The position numbers and the translations under genes were made by a program. Of a stretch of DNA of 64,000 nucleotides, positions 9,761-24,924 are shown one piece after another. The notes under the pieces are model-generated. The model worked only from the letters and a program-made list of their open reading frames with translations, was not told the DNA's origin and made no database searches. The stretch spans positions 1,178,001 to 1,242,000 of the forward strand of contig NC_064654.1 in assembly GCF_001723175.1 (NCBI RefSeq), written 5' to 3'. Within the stretch, counting starts at the first letter, position 1, and each line of letters starts with the position of its first letter. The DNA comes from Penicillium oxalicum (taxonomy: Eukaryota; Ascomycota; Eurotiomycetes; Eurotiales; Aspergillaceae).

Positions 9761-12700
9761 GCTGTGAGATATGGCTACACGCCCGGGACGGCCTCGCGAC
9801 GACTTGGCAGCATCCTTGACCACGGGTCTTTTTTGCAAGCGCAAAAGACTGGGGACTCCGAGTCCCGGGGAGGTTGATCGGGAAAGGCGACGAGGCTTGA
9901 CCACAAGGGCGGAAAGGGGGATGTGTCTGGAAAACGGGACAGCAGCAGCACGACAAAATTGACCTGGCCCAGCAACCCGTGGAAGGGTCGATTAATTCAA
10001 CGCGAAAGCGAGTTTTGCAAGGAAGCCAACACATGGAACAGGCAGGCGGTAGGAGCGATCCCCGGAGGGCGGTGAGATGAGGGTGGGGGAGTCTCGGCTG
10101 CTCTTTTTTCCCGTCGCAGCGCAAACCTGTCAAACACAACAAAGTCTACGAATGCCTGCCGGTTCTCCAGGATCATGTCATGTGATACTTCATGCTTTGT
10201 CCACGTCAGGAGGATCAGGACTCTCATTGACTACAGCAGTTCCCATCCAAAAGCCCCAACGGATGCATGTTTCTTTCAGCCTTTGATTTCGGTTCGGGGA
10301 CTCGATTATCTCGAAAAAGGCATGCTGAGCCTCACGGAAGAGTTTCACCTCTTGATCTAACCAGGCCGATGACCCCCTCAATACCGTCGAACCCTGTAGC
10401 TGGTGCCCGTTCCTCTTTTGTTCCTTGGTTTTTTTTCTTTTTCTCGCCGATTTATTTCGTAGCCTGTCCGAGTCAGAAGTTCTTAGGGGTCATCTTGTGC
10501 GAGAAATTAAGCATCGAGCGCATGACGTGATGTACAGTATTCCGGGCACATACCAATCATACACTTGGCACTGGGCCTCCGCGGCGGCGCGACAAGCAGG
10601 GTACCTCTCTCGGAGTAACCGTGCGCCTGGCACGGAGGTGGGGGAGGTTATCACGTTGACATGCGTAACCCGATCCATCCATTTATTGCAAACTTCGACT
10701 ACGCCAGATCAACTCGAGGATGAAGGCCGAGCAACACTCTTCCGGTGGTCAAACTGCGGTCATGGTACCTGATCAGGAAAATTGCTCTCCAGCAAGTTAG
10801 ACATTTGCCAACAGTCCCCAAAACTCTCATTCGGTCTTTCTCGGGCGGTAATACTATTTCTGAAAACTTTGACGGTATGAGTACTGAGGCAGTCACTGGG
10901 TGTGATCCAACCTGAGGCCCGAAGCTGATTCAAGATGAGCCGGGAGGTTGTCATGCCAATGGCTTGTCTCGTTCGGGGGCTCAACGGCTCCGTCAGAACT
11001 GTGGCTGAGCCGACGACTAGGCCAAGAGACATGAACACTGCACTAGTGGATGGACGGGCCCGATGATACGCAGTTTCCGGTGCAAAAATAGCACCCGAGC
11101 GGCCGCCAGCTCCGGCTGTCGAATCGTCCGACCTGGTTGAACACTTGCCCCCATCAAAAGATCAACATTGTCTCAACCCAGTTGCTCACCACTGCTGGAG
11201 TCTCCCCCGCGCGCACACATGAACTGTACCATGGATCCTCAGCATGTCGGCAGGAACCGTTGTGTTTCAGCAATGTCCGTAACAACCGTTGTGCAATGGT
11301 TCCTAGTTGAGACGGTCACTCTCTGACGGGTAGAGGAGAGATGTCCAAACTAACAGTTTGTGCAGGAGTCTAGGACACTTCTCGACTCCCCCGTAGCCTC
11401 CCTGCAGGAAGACCGGTCCGAGGGACACTACCTTGTTTAAGTTCATCGCCACCAGCTTCCTGGGCGAGGGGCGCCACTGGACAGGTACAATGCTTGAAGA
11501 TAAACAACTCAGGAAGACGATAGGTCAGGTCTCTGGCACTCACCAGATTGGCAGTCGGACAGACTGACAGGGTGACCGTCGGTCGTGTGGTGCATCCGTT
11601 CGCCGCAGGGGCATGCCACGGGTATGCGTGAAGGTGGAGGTCTCGTCTTTGTATTCAGTGAATGGAAATCATCATGATTGACTTTCTCCGTTGGTTCATA
11701 AGGGGGACGGCGGCATAGTTTCCAACCCAACCATGCGCGTCAGAGCGTCACTCGGAGGCTCGCCTGATCTGGTGGATTATCCAGGAATATCTTCATCAAC
11801 CTTTTAAGACATACCACCAACCTAGGTCGGAGCAGCCACCAGCCGGATCTTACCTGCAATTCTGAGGGATTCCTGCAGGCAACAGTTACTCATCAGCTCG
11901 GAATTATGAACCTCCGATCAGGTACAAGATATACACATCAAAGTGGCTCTGGCCCGTGACGAGATCGAAAGACTCCAGTCTCTCGTCTCTCCCACCTGAT
12001 GATGACGACACTGTTGACGCGGTTGGTCTGGAGACGGGATGTGGAGTGGAGATGACACAGGCCACGGCGCAATATAGAATCTGAATGCCTGAGTGGTGCG
12101 GTTGTGAATCTTTACGATTGCGGACTCCCTGGGACTCCAGAACAGACAGGGGGGACCCAACTGTCCAGCAACTGTCCAACAGAGTGTGAATTTTGAATTC
12201 CGCGTGGCCAAGAAAGGTCCCTGTGGAGAGGGCGACAGGCTGCTGGTCATCCACCATTGGCCCGGACCCTGCGCAGACAGCCCCTCTCCGTTGAATCTCC
12301 AGCGAGCTCAGCCATGGAAGTGCAGGCCGAGCTGAGACAAGATCGGTGTCGGGAATAATTCCATGGGTCTCACGAAAAGGGAATCTCCAGAAAGGAGAGC
12401 AAAAAAAATATCCTTCCACAAAATTGCCACATACCGAGGAAAGAACAAAAAAAGGGCAGCGGAAGCCAGTGAACAATGAAAGGGGAGATCCATGGAACGG
12501 CCAAGAAGTATGGCAATGGAAAACAATAATGGAGCCGATGGGTACAAAAATGGCACCGATCGTGGTTGGACCCAGTACACCCATTTCTGAAGCGTCCCCC
12601 AGGCAGTCTTGAGTCTACACAGGGTACAATACCCAATTATCCATGAGATGCACCTGGCGTAGATGGAAAAGGGTCGAGAGATCAGGTGGGTGCAGCACTG

Positions 12701-13623
12701 CTCCGGTACTACATGGAGGTAAGTCTGCGTGGAGGTGCTGTGTTCCACATCCGACCAGGGGAAGAGGTCGTAACGCAGAAGATCTCATACACTACAGACC
12801 CGGGCATTGATCCACCATTCCAATACACAACTGGCCAAGTATGACCTGTCGGACCATCGGCCAAGACTGGAGCATGGACCATCGAGACGGGAGTTTGGGA
12901 GCAGACCAGGACAGGAAGAGAGAGAGAGAGATCAAAACATCGAGGGAAAAAGAGGCGGTGGAGTGTGGGACAGACACACTCCAAAAAATTGAACTGCCAA
13001 AACTAAAATCAAACAAACAAAGAAGAGACGACGAGGACCAGTCGAGGGGACCAAAATATAGTCTGCCGTCTGCCATGAACCCTGTGGCAAGACTATCAAC
13101 GACCACAAAAACACAAAAACATCCATGGATGATCGAGGTCCAGCAGCTCAGAAGCCCCGCCATCTGCACCGAGTCTTCTGGAGGTCCCTAGTGTGGCACG
13201 ACGTGTATGTTATGAGTGATGTACAACTGCGTAGGCATGTGGGTAAAACTGTGTACTGTGTGGACTTGTTCTCTCTAGTGCACTTTGCGGTGGAGTGTTT
13301 CGTATTTATTTTTATTTTGGTTCGGTTTTCTTATTTTGAGATCGCAGCTGATCCACCGCCGCCCCTCCCTTCCCAGCTGTGCCTCTCCCCTCTATAAATA
13401 CAATTTCCAGCGACGCTCGCTGCTTCCTGCATCTCTTTGATTCCCCCTCTCTTCTCCCCTTCTACTCCCTCCCTCGCTTTCCCTCGTAGCCGAACCCACC
13501 AACTCCATCACCAGCGTCCCAACGTTCTTTCGTCTTTCAGTGTTTGAATTGCTCCTCTCCACCTTGCCTTTGTGTGCTCTCGCCTGAAACCCTCCCCCCT
13601 CCTCCTCACCCTCTGCCGTCAAC
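9761..13623. other. 3.9 kb gene-free region between SET1 and GFA1 (divergent)
   Basis: The two flanking genes are divergent, so this holds both promoters. Open frames inside (for example 11904-12584 minus and 10425-10772 plus) show no conserved motif, no splice support and no codon pattern like the neighbours. There is an imperfect inverted repeat at 11253-11303, a short (AG)8 run near 12916-12931 and a clear TATA/pyrimidine promoter at its right end. No tRNA or rRNA is seen. A long untranslated leader or a non-coding transcript is possible but not shown. Confidence 0.5.
13393..13500 (+). promoter_or_regulatory. GFA1 core promoter: TATA box and pyrimidine tract
   Basis: A canonical TATAAATA at 13393-13400 is followed by a long C/T-rich stretch (about 13430-13500), a common arrangement at strongly expressed fungal genes. 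The GFA1 start codon is at 13624, leaving a leader of roughly 200 nt. Function is inferred from sequence and position. Confidence 0.65.
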
Positions 13624-16209
<2,586 letters not shown>

Positions 16210-16810
16210 GTGAAGGTACAGCGGTGATTCCGAGAAAATATTCCTTTAGACGACTGCAATGATCTCATATTTGTTCGCCGCCCGGTGTTATTGGCTGTTG
16301 TTTTTGTTTTCATTTCGATGTCCCTCTTCCCCCCATTTTCCTTGTTCCGTTAAGCTTGTTTCCATGACTGGAATTACTCTACATGTTTTAGTCCACCTGC
16401 CAGCACGTGCACAATCACAGATCTTTTTTATCTCCTACCTGATGGAAACTGTCCACTGGCACCATCTGTGGTGACATGACCAGTAGAAGACGCTCCCTCA
16501 ATTCTGAACTCAGAAATCTCTTCCACTATGGCATCCTGTGTAGTCCAGTCACGTAAACTTCAAAAGGCCAAATGGAGACTGCTGAGAAGCTTAGACACTT
16601 TCCACCTGCGTAGGCGCCGTTTCCGGCACCGACACTCCGCCCTCCCCCGCCTCGGCTCGACATGCGGGACCTCACCTCTCAAGCTCTCTCCGCCGAGTCT
16701 CGAGTTCGTCCTTTACCATCTTGCACCAATCATCCACATCTTCCATTCTCATACTACATTCCCTATACCGTATACGCGGTCTCTTCTCTTGCTCATCTCC
16801 AGATCTCACC
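16210..16810. other. intergenic GFA1-RIB4
   Basis: GFA1 3' flank followed by the RIB4 promoter, which becomes pyrimidine-rich near the start codon. No gene seen. Confidence 0.5.
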
Positions 16811-17737
<927 letters not shown>

Positions 17738-18132
17738 ATATTCTTGTTCTTTTTTTTTAAAAAAAAAAAAAAAAAAACATAACAAGAAAAAAAAAGAGAA
17801 AAGGAAATAGTGAGAGGAAGAAGATCTCGTGGAGATGGGAAGATATTGCGAGCGGAATGCAAACAGGCCTCCGTGATAGCGTGAATATGATTGGGATTTG
17901 CAAGGGCTCAGATGCAAGCCAGTCTCGGACGGTGGGAGTTGTAAGAAAGGAACCACAGAGAAATAGTCCATTCTCACGCTCAGAGACTAGCACAGTAATT
18001 GCAAAGTGGGATAAGATCATGCACTTCGGAATCTGGAGAATAATTGGGGGGGGATGGGGAAGAGAAAGAGTCATTTGAAGCTGGATGTGGATTCGTGTCT
18101 AATTTGGGCAAAAAGTGGCATGCTCCAATCGT
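17738..18132. other. intergenic, convergent RIB4/PRE10, with T-A homopolymer
   Basis: Holds the two 3' flanks. A T run (about 17750-17758) is followed directly by an A run of about 19 (17759-17777), a likely polyadenylation-region simple sequence. No gene seen. Confidence 0.6.
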
Positions 18133-19443
18133 TTACTCTTCCATCTGCTCACCGGCAGGCTTATCTGCTTCCTCGTCCACATCCTCGTCCAGAGCCCGTC
18201 GAGCGGCCTTCTCGGCTTCCTCGAGGACATCCTTGGGCACTTCCTCGTGTCGACCCTTGGTGGGACCGTCCAGCGAGCTGATCCAGGACATTTCCAATTC
18301 AAACTCCTTGTCCTTGCTGTCTTCGTGGGCAACGTAGATAATACGAGCAGCCTCCTTGACACCCTCCATCAACGAAAGCTTCCCCGAGCTGAGATCCAAT
18401 TTTTCCAACTCGGCCTTGGCCGCTTGCCGTCCCTTTCCGGTGGCAGCACCGTAGTATCCCTATGAAACCATCCCGTTAGCCCTCGCATCCCATCGGAAAC
18501 TTGAATGGCATCCGACGCAGAACGATCAATAAATCGCAACATACCCAGTACAACCCACTCGGCTCAACCATGTATAGACCCGGCCCGCCAGCCTTGGCAC
18601 CCTTGACCTTACCGCCGGCACCCGAATTGGGTCCGGAGCCCACCTGACCATCAACGGCGAGCTCCGCCTCGCTGTCCCATCCTGCGACAATGGAGGTCAC
18701 ACCAAATGGCCGTACACTGGAGTACAGAGTGTATGCTTGTACGTAGCCACCGAGACGGTTCGCCAGTGCCGAGGTCGGGATAGGACCCTTGTATGTACTT
18801 CTCCACGAGGAGGCTTCGTCGCGGGCGCGGGAAACGAAATGACGACCATCGGGAATCAAACCGGCCGATACCTGGAATAGCGTGTGAATCATGACGGTCA
18901 GCTCTCTGTTTCTTTTCCTGGATATCACACACACTTCCTCTCTGTCTGGATATGCTCCACCGGATGGGGGCACGTCGGACCCCAGCTTTCGCCTGGAAGT
19001 CATGGAATGTAGAGGATGAGAGGATGGACACCGCTTACAATGCCAACATGACGATCGACAGTTGCGATTCTCTTATTCGCCCCAGGCTTCAGAAGTTTAC
19101 TGGTGATGATTTTCTCCACAGCCAACACGACACCATCCTTGCATCGAATACCGATAGCTGTGCCGCCGTTCTCGACCGCCTTGACAGCATATTCCACCTA
19201 TGACAGGATACCAAGGGTCAGCTCACGGATCGAAGCTTTGCGAATGGATCCGTAGTTGCGGGATGCAACATTTCAACAGCGAAAGCGAAGGAATTGATAC
19301 CTGAAAGTTGCGGCCGTCTGGTGAAAACACCGAGTTGGAAAGATCGTAACCCGTACCGATTGATGTCTGTCCGCTTATGAGATTAGCTCACTTGTTACTG
19401 TAGTCGGTGGAGATGGGGCCAGTGTTTTTGGAAATTGTACCAT
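18133..19443 (-). CDS. PRE10: 20S proteasome subunit alpha7
   Basis: Non-catalytic outer-ring subunit alpha7 (yeast Pre10, human PSMA3). Five exons: 19443-19441 (ATG only), 19366-19301, 19197-19039, 18871-18545 and 18459-18133, summing to 882 nt and 293 residues. The first coding exon is just the start codon, with the donor GTACAA directly after it. Family motifs are [19 protein letters not shown] and [12 protein letters not shown] (the alpha-subunit N-terminal signature, split by intron 2), [15 protein letters not shown] and [15 protein letters not shown]. The C-terminus is a long acidic tail ending [10 protein letters not shown]. It converges with RIB4. Confidence 0.95.
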
Positions 19444-21861
19444 GATGATGTGTGATTGTGATGCGGTTTGCAAGCTTCTTCGGGTCGAGCTGTCGACAGA
19501 TTGAACAAATAGAAGCTGAGATAAGGGGAGAGAGGCCAAGCGGGTAACTGGTCGACGCGATGGAGAGAGAGCTTCCTGATCGGGGCTGAAGCTGCGTCAC
19601 GGGGGTTGCCTGGGTCACATGATCCGGATCCACGCCTGGGCGGAACGGAGTGACAGTATTGTTCTGGGCAATATGTTGGAAGTATGTACGACTGAACGTA
19701 CATGTGTAGAAGTAGATGGAATAAGCAGATCGTAACACAGGTTTGGCGAGAAATCTTCACAAACTTCCTCCAACCCAAATAGAGCTGTTGCCATCCAGAA
19801 AATGGTATACTGTAAATATAACTCTCAATCCGAGCTTCGTATTCATGTCTTGAGCTCATTCGCAATATGTGTCTTTGTCAGCTCATCGTATGAGTCCCAG
19901 GCTAGGTTAAGAGTTTGGCCCTTAACAAGGCTCATAAGAATGTAAGTGTCCAAAGGGGCTCCTGTAGTCATCGATATCTCTGTTGAAAGGGCTTTAAGTA
20001 TAATATTCAAAAACCTTTGGAATAGTAGGGGTCGCTCTCGTGTGCTCTGCCACAAAAATCATGCTCTGCGCTTCGGTAATAGTAATACATATTCTATGGG
20101 TTACAACTATATCAGGAGAAAGTCTTAGTAGTGTAACATCTCCTAAGCTATTTCATATCCTTGTTTTTGGTCGTTAGCTTGATCACTATTAGTCTTTAAA
20201 ACAGGTAGCGAAAAGCCTGCAGCGGAATAAAGGATGTCCGATCGAGAATAATAAGTACCGTCCTGAAGTTCTACGGAGCTTTTAGTTCTCGGAAGACCTC
20301 ACAAGAACAGGAAGCCCCGGAGATACGAGGCGAATTAGATAACGTGAAGAAGGCCGAGGATCCAGTCACGACAAGGTCCAAAATGTGAGACGACAGTCGG
20401 GGGAGGGCTCAACGTTCTGCGTACGTCTAACGAGTCCGTCATAGGGTCTGAAAATAAGTAGGAGGTTTTGTCTCAATGATTTACCCTGGGCAGAAAGACT
20501 TTTGCTCCTTTGAATGAGACAAGAAGAACGTTTGCAGGAGCAATATATCTTGCGCGGACTTGAGAATGTTATCAACAGGTCGACAGACGGGGACACGATG
20601 AGCGTGTTTGGAAGCAAGCCTAGATATACCTCCGGCTTTCTTTCTCTGGGTCCCTAGTTTCTCATACTCTCGTTGACTGGTAAGATATCTCTATCCTAAT
20701 ACGATATGATCGGTGAGATCTTAGCGAGCATGCAGTAGAATACCGTACACCTACCTATATAGCAAGCACTCCTAGTTGATTGATATCCCACGACGCCTCA
20801 AAGACGATATTTGTCTTCCCGAAAGCCGCCAGAAGTAACAGACATAGAGATCCTCCGGACAAGTCAAGTCGCCACTTCGAAGGGGGAATCTCACGACCCC
20901 CAAGAGTGAATCTCTGTCCGAATCATACCGGTTGTATGCCCTCTTCGTATCTGACGGACAAGTCTCAACCTTGCCAAAGGAGATCCCGTTAGATTGAAAT
21001 TAATCTCTAAGTCTCATAGTACGGCAGGCGACAGCTGCTACTGTAGGTACTTGAGCGGTGTTACTACAGCGGTCCTTAGGGCCCTGGTGCATGGTGCGTA
21101 CTGCGTAGCGCGACTGGGCCGTAAACACACTATACTATCCGCTCGTCTCCCCAAACCAAAAAGATCTCCATTTTGCAGAGACCGTTCATGCCCCCGACTA
21201 GAGGGAAAGACAAAAAAACAAACACATCAGAATATAACTAGAAACTTGCTCTCGTATCATTTGCTCCCTAAAGCTCCAATAAACGAAATTCCTCAATTTT
21301 TCGCCCTCCGTAGGCCAAATCACAAATGAGTCCAAACACGCGGTGCGGCCCAACTGAACTCCTGATTTTCCCGCTTGGGCATCGCGGGGTCAGGTGGTTG
21401 TCGTCAGTCAGTCTGGTCACTGGTGAGGAAGGAGGAGATCAAACACGCTACTTCAATCTCTTTTCACTCTTTCTCCCTTTCTTTCTTTCTTTCTCGATTT
21501 TTTTGGAAAAAGAAAAGAACACACATTCATCTTCACGTATTTTCTGAAAGTTGTGCTTTTCGCTTTCTGTCGAGTCTCTGGATCAACAGAAACAACTTTC
21601 ATCTCAGATCAGCTTCCGATCTGATTGCCAGAATCCAGATCCGCGACTAATCCCCGCTTCTCCCCGCATCTTGGGACCCCCTTGTTCATTCGAACGGTCT
21701 ACGATTGATCGTGTTGATTACCGTGGAAGAGACCTGGTCTCTAACAGAGAAGACTTTTTTTTATTTTGGTGGCATTGGGCCATTTGAGATTATCAACTTT
21801 GCTGCTCGTCGTTGGACTGTAAAGTGAAACATTTACGAATATCGTACGCCTCCAGCCCAAG
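19444..21861. other. 2.4 kb AT-rich, degraded region
   Basis: Contains the kinase relic described separately. The rest (20100-21700) holds only broken frames, including 20366-20617 on the minus strand, which I do not recognise. It may be decayed mobile or duplicated DNA, but I see no terminal repeats or target duplications that would prove it. Confidence 0.45.
19855..20095 (-). pseudogene. relic of an APH-type (aminoglycoside phosphotransferase fold) kinase-like gene
   Basis: Two stretches on the minus strand match the fungal APH/choline-kinase-like family but lie in different frames. One reads TEAQSMIFVAEHT followed by IPKVFEYYT (about 20095-20010), the usual segment leading into the hinge. 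The other reads DTYILMSLVKGQTLNLAWDS and then ELTKTHIANELKT (about 19965-19860), the hinge and following helix. The two are separated by a frame change and a stop, and the downstream catalytic HxD and DxD parts are absent. No start codon or intact flanks exist. I therefore call it a decayed fragment, not a gene. An alternative is a short intron joining the two parts, but the missing remainder argues against a working gene. Confidence 0.6.
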
Positions 21862-22793
21862 ATGTCGTCGTCCATTCTGCATCAGTGCCCTTTCTGCGGC
21901 CATGTCTCCGATATCTCGCTCTCCTTGGCCGCCTTTATTGAGAATCCTCACTGTGCTCAGGTATTTGCTCCATGTTGCGACCCGGCCTGGCCATCGAGTC
22001 ATTGCCATTGTTGATTCTTGTGTGATTATCTTTGTCTTTTTGTAAAAAAAAGTATTCTGACCCTGTTCTGCCTTCTGCGCATTTTTAGTGCGGTCTGTCG
22101 GTGCAAGAAAGCAACACAAAGATGCAAGATGAACTCTCTGCTCTCTTCGATCGACAAATGACCATGGATCAACATCACGCCCTCGCACCCTCCCAATCTC
22201 CACCTCTTCAAGTCACCCCCCCAGAGCCAGTGGTGTCCCGTCCTCCCATCACCTACAGTATCACCCAGCATTACAACCATTCAGCTCACGTCGCTCCACC
22301 CGCACAACCTCTTCCTACCCCGGCGCAAGTCCAGGCCCAAAACCTCCACTCCCTCCTGCTCGCACACGGGATCGACCCCTCTACCCTCTCCTCGGCTCAA
22401 GTTGACCTCATCCAAAATGCCGACGCCGAGCAACAACAGCGACTGATCCAGACTTGGCAGGTCTATGCCGCGCACGGGCAGACAGAATGCCAATCCCCGG
22501 ATACCGCGATGGATGATTCAATGGACGAGGATAGAGCGTCTTCGGCGGAGCCGTACATGGTCATGGGATATGGATCATCCAAGTCTGTCGGATCTTTGCC
22601 AGCAGAGCCATCCACAGGAGAGCCGTATGCCACATCGACAGATCCGGTGTACAAGAACCAGAGCCGCCAGTGGTGGGAAGTCGCCCCGGCATCGATAGAT
22701 TCGCAGTATGGCTTGTTCGAGGAAAGGAATCGACACACAATGATGCCCAACTGCGCAGGAGTGCACACACCCCAGTGGCTGTGTCCGAACTAG
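21862..22793 (+). CDS. hypothetical protein with N-terminal C4 zinc-ribbon-like motif
   Basis: Two exons, 21862-21960 and 22089-22793, 804 nt and 267 residues. I do not recognise a named family. The first exon encodes MSSSILHQCPFCGHVSDIS and ends NPHCAQ; joined to exon 2 (CGLSVQES) this makes CPFC...CAQC, four cysteines in two CxxC pairs about 20 residues apart, a zinc-ribbon-like arrangement split by the intron. The rest is Gln/Pro/Ser-rich and probably disordered, with an acidic patch near residues 145-155 and a WWEVAP/QYGLFEERNR block near the C-terminus. The end is uncertain: another frame after 22740 looks partly protein-like (LDKLREILRL), so a further intron or an indel near 22740 cannot be excluded. 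Confidence 0.65.
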
Positions 22794-23406
22794 ACAAGTT
22801 GCGTGAAATTCTTCGTTTGTGTTACTTGATGCTGGAAGGGGAGTTGTGGGTGGACTTCTCGAGCCAAATTGTCTGGAGCAATCGGTCGTTTTCTTGCGGA
22901 ATTGTTTCCGCCCACGTCTGGCCGAAACAATATACAGTCTGCATTTCCAGGGCGTCAATCTGAATCAGGTCTGTGTTTGCTTCTCAAGGTTCATTTCTCA
23001 CCTAGGCGGAGGAATTCTGTGTTTGTCAGTAGAGTCTCGACGTCAGCAATCACAGTAGCGAGCATGGATTGCCGTCCACGGTCTCGGTTCAGTGGCCTCG
23101 GACGGAGGAGGGCATCGTAGATGCTTCTTGCCCCATGAGTATCATTCCACACATAGGAGAATAAGAACCAAACAAAAAGAATAAGAAAAAGAAAGGTCAG
23201 GTCCAAGAATTCAACAAATGTCTATTGATATAACTTGCCAAGGGGTAGGGGGAACATCGCGAGCTAAATAGAAAAAGAGAAAGATAATACATAATTGGGA
23301 ATCATTTCATTTCATCCCAGATGCTGCAGGATCTACCGCAGGTGGGCGAATGAAAAGATCTCCCAGTCGTAGCGGTCAGGTATAGAGTAAATGAAGAGGT
23401 TCAGAT
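22794..23406. other. intergenic, convergent
   Basis: 3' flanks of the zinc-ribbon gene and IDH1. Some frames at 22794-22960 look weakly protein-like but have no recognisable family (see the note on the zinc-ribbon gene). Confidence 0.45.
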
Positions 23407-24924
23407 TTACAGAGAAGACTCCATCTTGTCCAGAACGGCACGAGTGAACTCGTGGGTGGTAGCCTGACCACCCATGTCGCGAGTGCGAGTCTTGCTGTAG
23501 TCAAGGGTCAGTTACACGCACACACCAAAGCGCCAAAAGGCGCCACAGGACTTGAAGCAAATAGGTCCGACTTACCCCTCGCCAATAACGTCGTAGACAG
23601 CCTTGGAGATGCGGTTGGCGTGGTCATCGAGACCGAGGTGGCGGAGGAGCATGGAGCCAGAGAGGATCAGAGCACTGGGGTTGGCCTGGTCCTTGCCCTT
23701 GATGTCGAGACCGACGTGACGGCAGCCGGGCTCGAAGACGGCAACATCGCGGCCCATGTTGCAGCCGGGAACGACACCGGGGCCACCGACGAGAGCGGCG
23801 GCGATGTTGGACAGGATACCACCGTACAGGTTGGGCATGACCATGACGTCGAACTGCTGGGGACGGGAGACAGCCTGCATGGAGGCGTTGTCGACAATCA
23901 TGTCGTTGACCTCAAGAGTAGGGTAGTCCTCGGCAACCTTGTGGAAGGTGCTGCGGAAGAGACCGTCGGCGAGCTTCATGATGTTGGCCTTGTGGATACA
24001 GGTGATCTTCTTGCGGTTGTTGGCGAGAGCGAAGCTGAAGGCGAACTTGGCGATGCGCTCGGACTTGGCACGGGTGATGATCTTGAGGGACTCGACGACA
24101 CCCTGGACGGACTGGTGCTCGAGACCAGAGTACTCACCCTCGGTGTTCTCACGGATGATGCACAGGTCGACATTCTTGTGGCGGGTCTCGTAGCCGGGGA
24201 TGTTCTTGATCAAGGAAATGGAGGCGTAGATGTCCAGCTCCTGGCGGAGAGCGACGTTGAAGGACTGGTGGCCGGAGCGCTCAATGGGGGTGTGGAGGAT
24301 ACCCTTCAGACCGAGCTTGTTGCGCTTGAGGGAAGCGAGCGACTCGCGGAAGAGCTCCTCGGAGTGCTTGTTGCCAGTGTCAACACCGCTCACATCAACC
24401 TGCTCCCACTCAATGGGAACGTTATCGGCCTTGAAAATGGTCTTGACCGACTCGGCGACCTCAGCACCGATACCATCACCTAAAAGGCAGGGGTTAGTTC
24501 AACTCAATTGGTTGGGATTCGTCGGCAACGGGAGACGGCGAATGACGAGCGATTGTGGGAAGATTGGCGGCGAGCGCATACCGGGAATCAGAGTGACCGT
24601 GTACTTGCCGCCATACTTGGTGGGCTTGAAGATGTCCGACTGAACGGTCGCGAAAGCTAAATGCGCCAAGGAAATTTCGAGTCAGTGACCGACCGCATAC
24701 CGACTGCTTTCCTTTTCCAAGCGAACTACGTAGTCGCCTTGATCGACAGGGTCAATTGAGACGTACTTCTCGCGGGGATGGAGCGAGCGAAGGAGGGAGC
24801 CACGGAGGCGCTGCGAAGCAGAGTCTGAGTTCGGTTAGCCAAGGAACACACGCCACGAGGCACGGAGAGATGCAGCTGGAGGGGAATTGCATACCCGGGC
24901 AGGCTGGGCCGTGCGAGCAAGCAT
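23407..24924 (-). CDS. IDH1: NAD-dependent isocitrate dehydrogenase subunit 1, mitochondrial
   Basis: Subunit 1 of the mitochondrial NAD-dependent isocitrate dehydrogenase, which oxidises isocitrate to 2-oxoglutarate in the TCA cycle. Five exons: 24924-24895, 24824-24767, 24656-24582, 24479-23576 and 23494-23407, 1155 nt and 384 residues. The N-terminus MLARTAQPAR plus TLLRSASVAPSFARS is an Arg/Ser/Ala-rich presequence. FATVQSDIFKPTKYGGKYTV starts the mature part, followed by LIPGDGIGAEV. Signature blocks are CIIRENTEGEYSGLEH, HKANIMKLADGLF and the GGPGVVPGCNMG loop, with the end KMESSL. The exon 2 acceptor was chosen at 24825 because only that keeps frame into FATVQ. Confidence 0.95.

Noticed and set aside
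11904..12584. 226-codon open frame, minus strand
   Set aside because: No motif, no splice support, composition unlike the neighbouring genes; overlaps other equally weak frames.
20366..20617. Possible transposon fragment on the minus strand
   Set aside because: The translation looked vaguely repetitive but I could not tie it to any element; no terminal repeats or target duplication seen.
23452..24483. 343-codon open frame on the plus strand
   Set aside because: It lies exactly antisense to IDH1 exon 4, whose conserved protein is certain. The repetitive Gly/Val/Asp/Leu composition is typical of a reverse-frame shadow.
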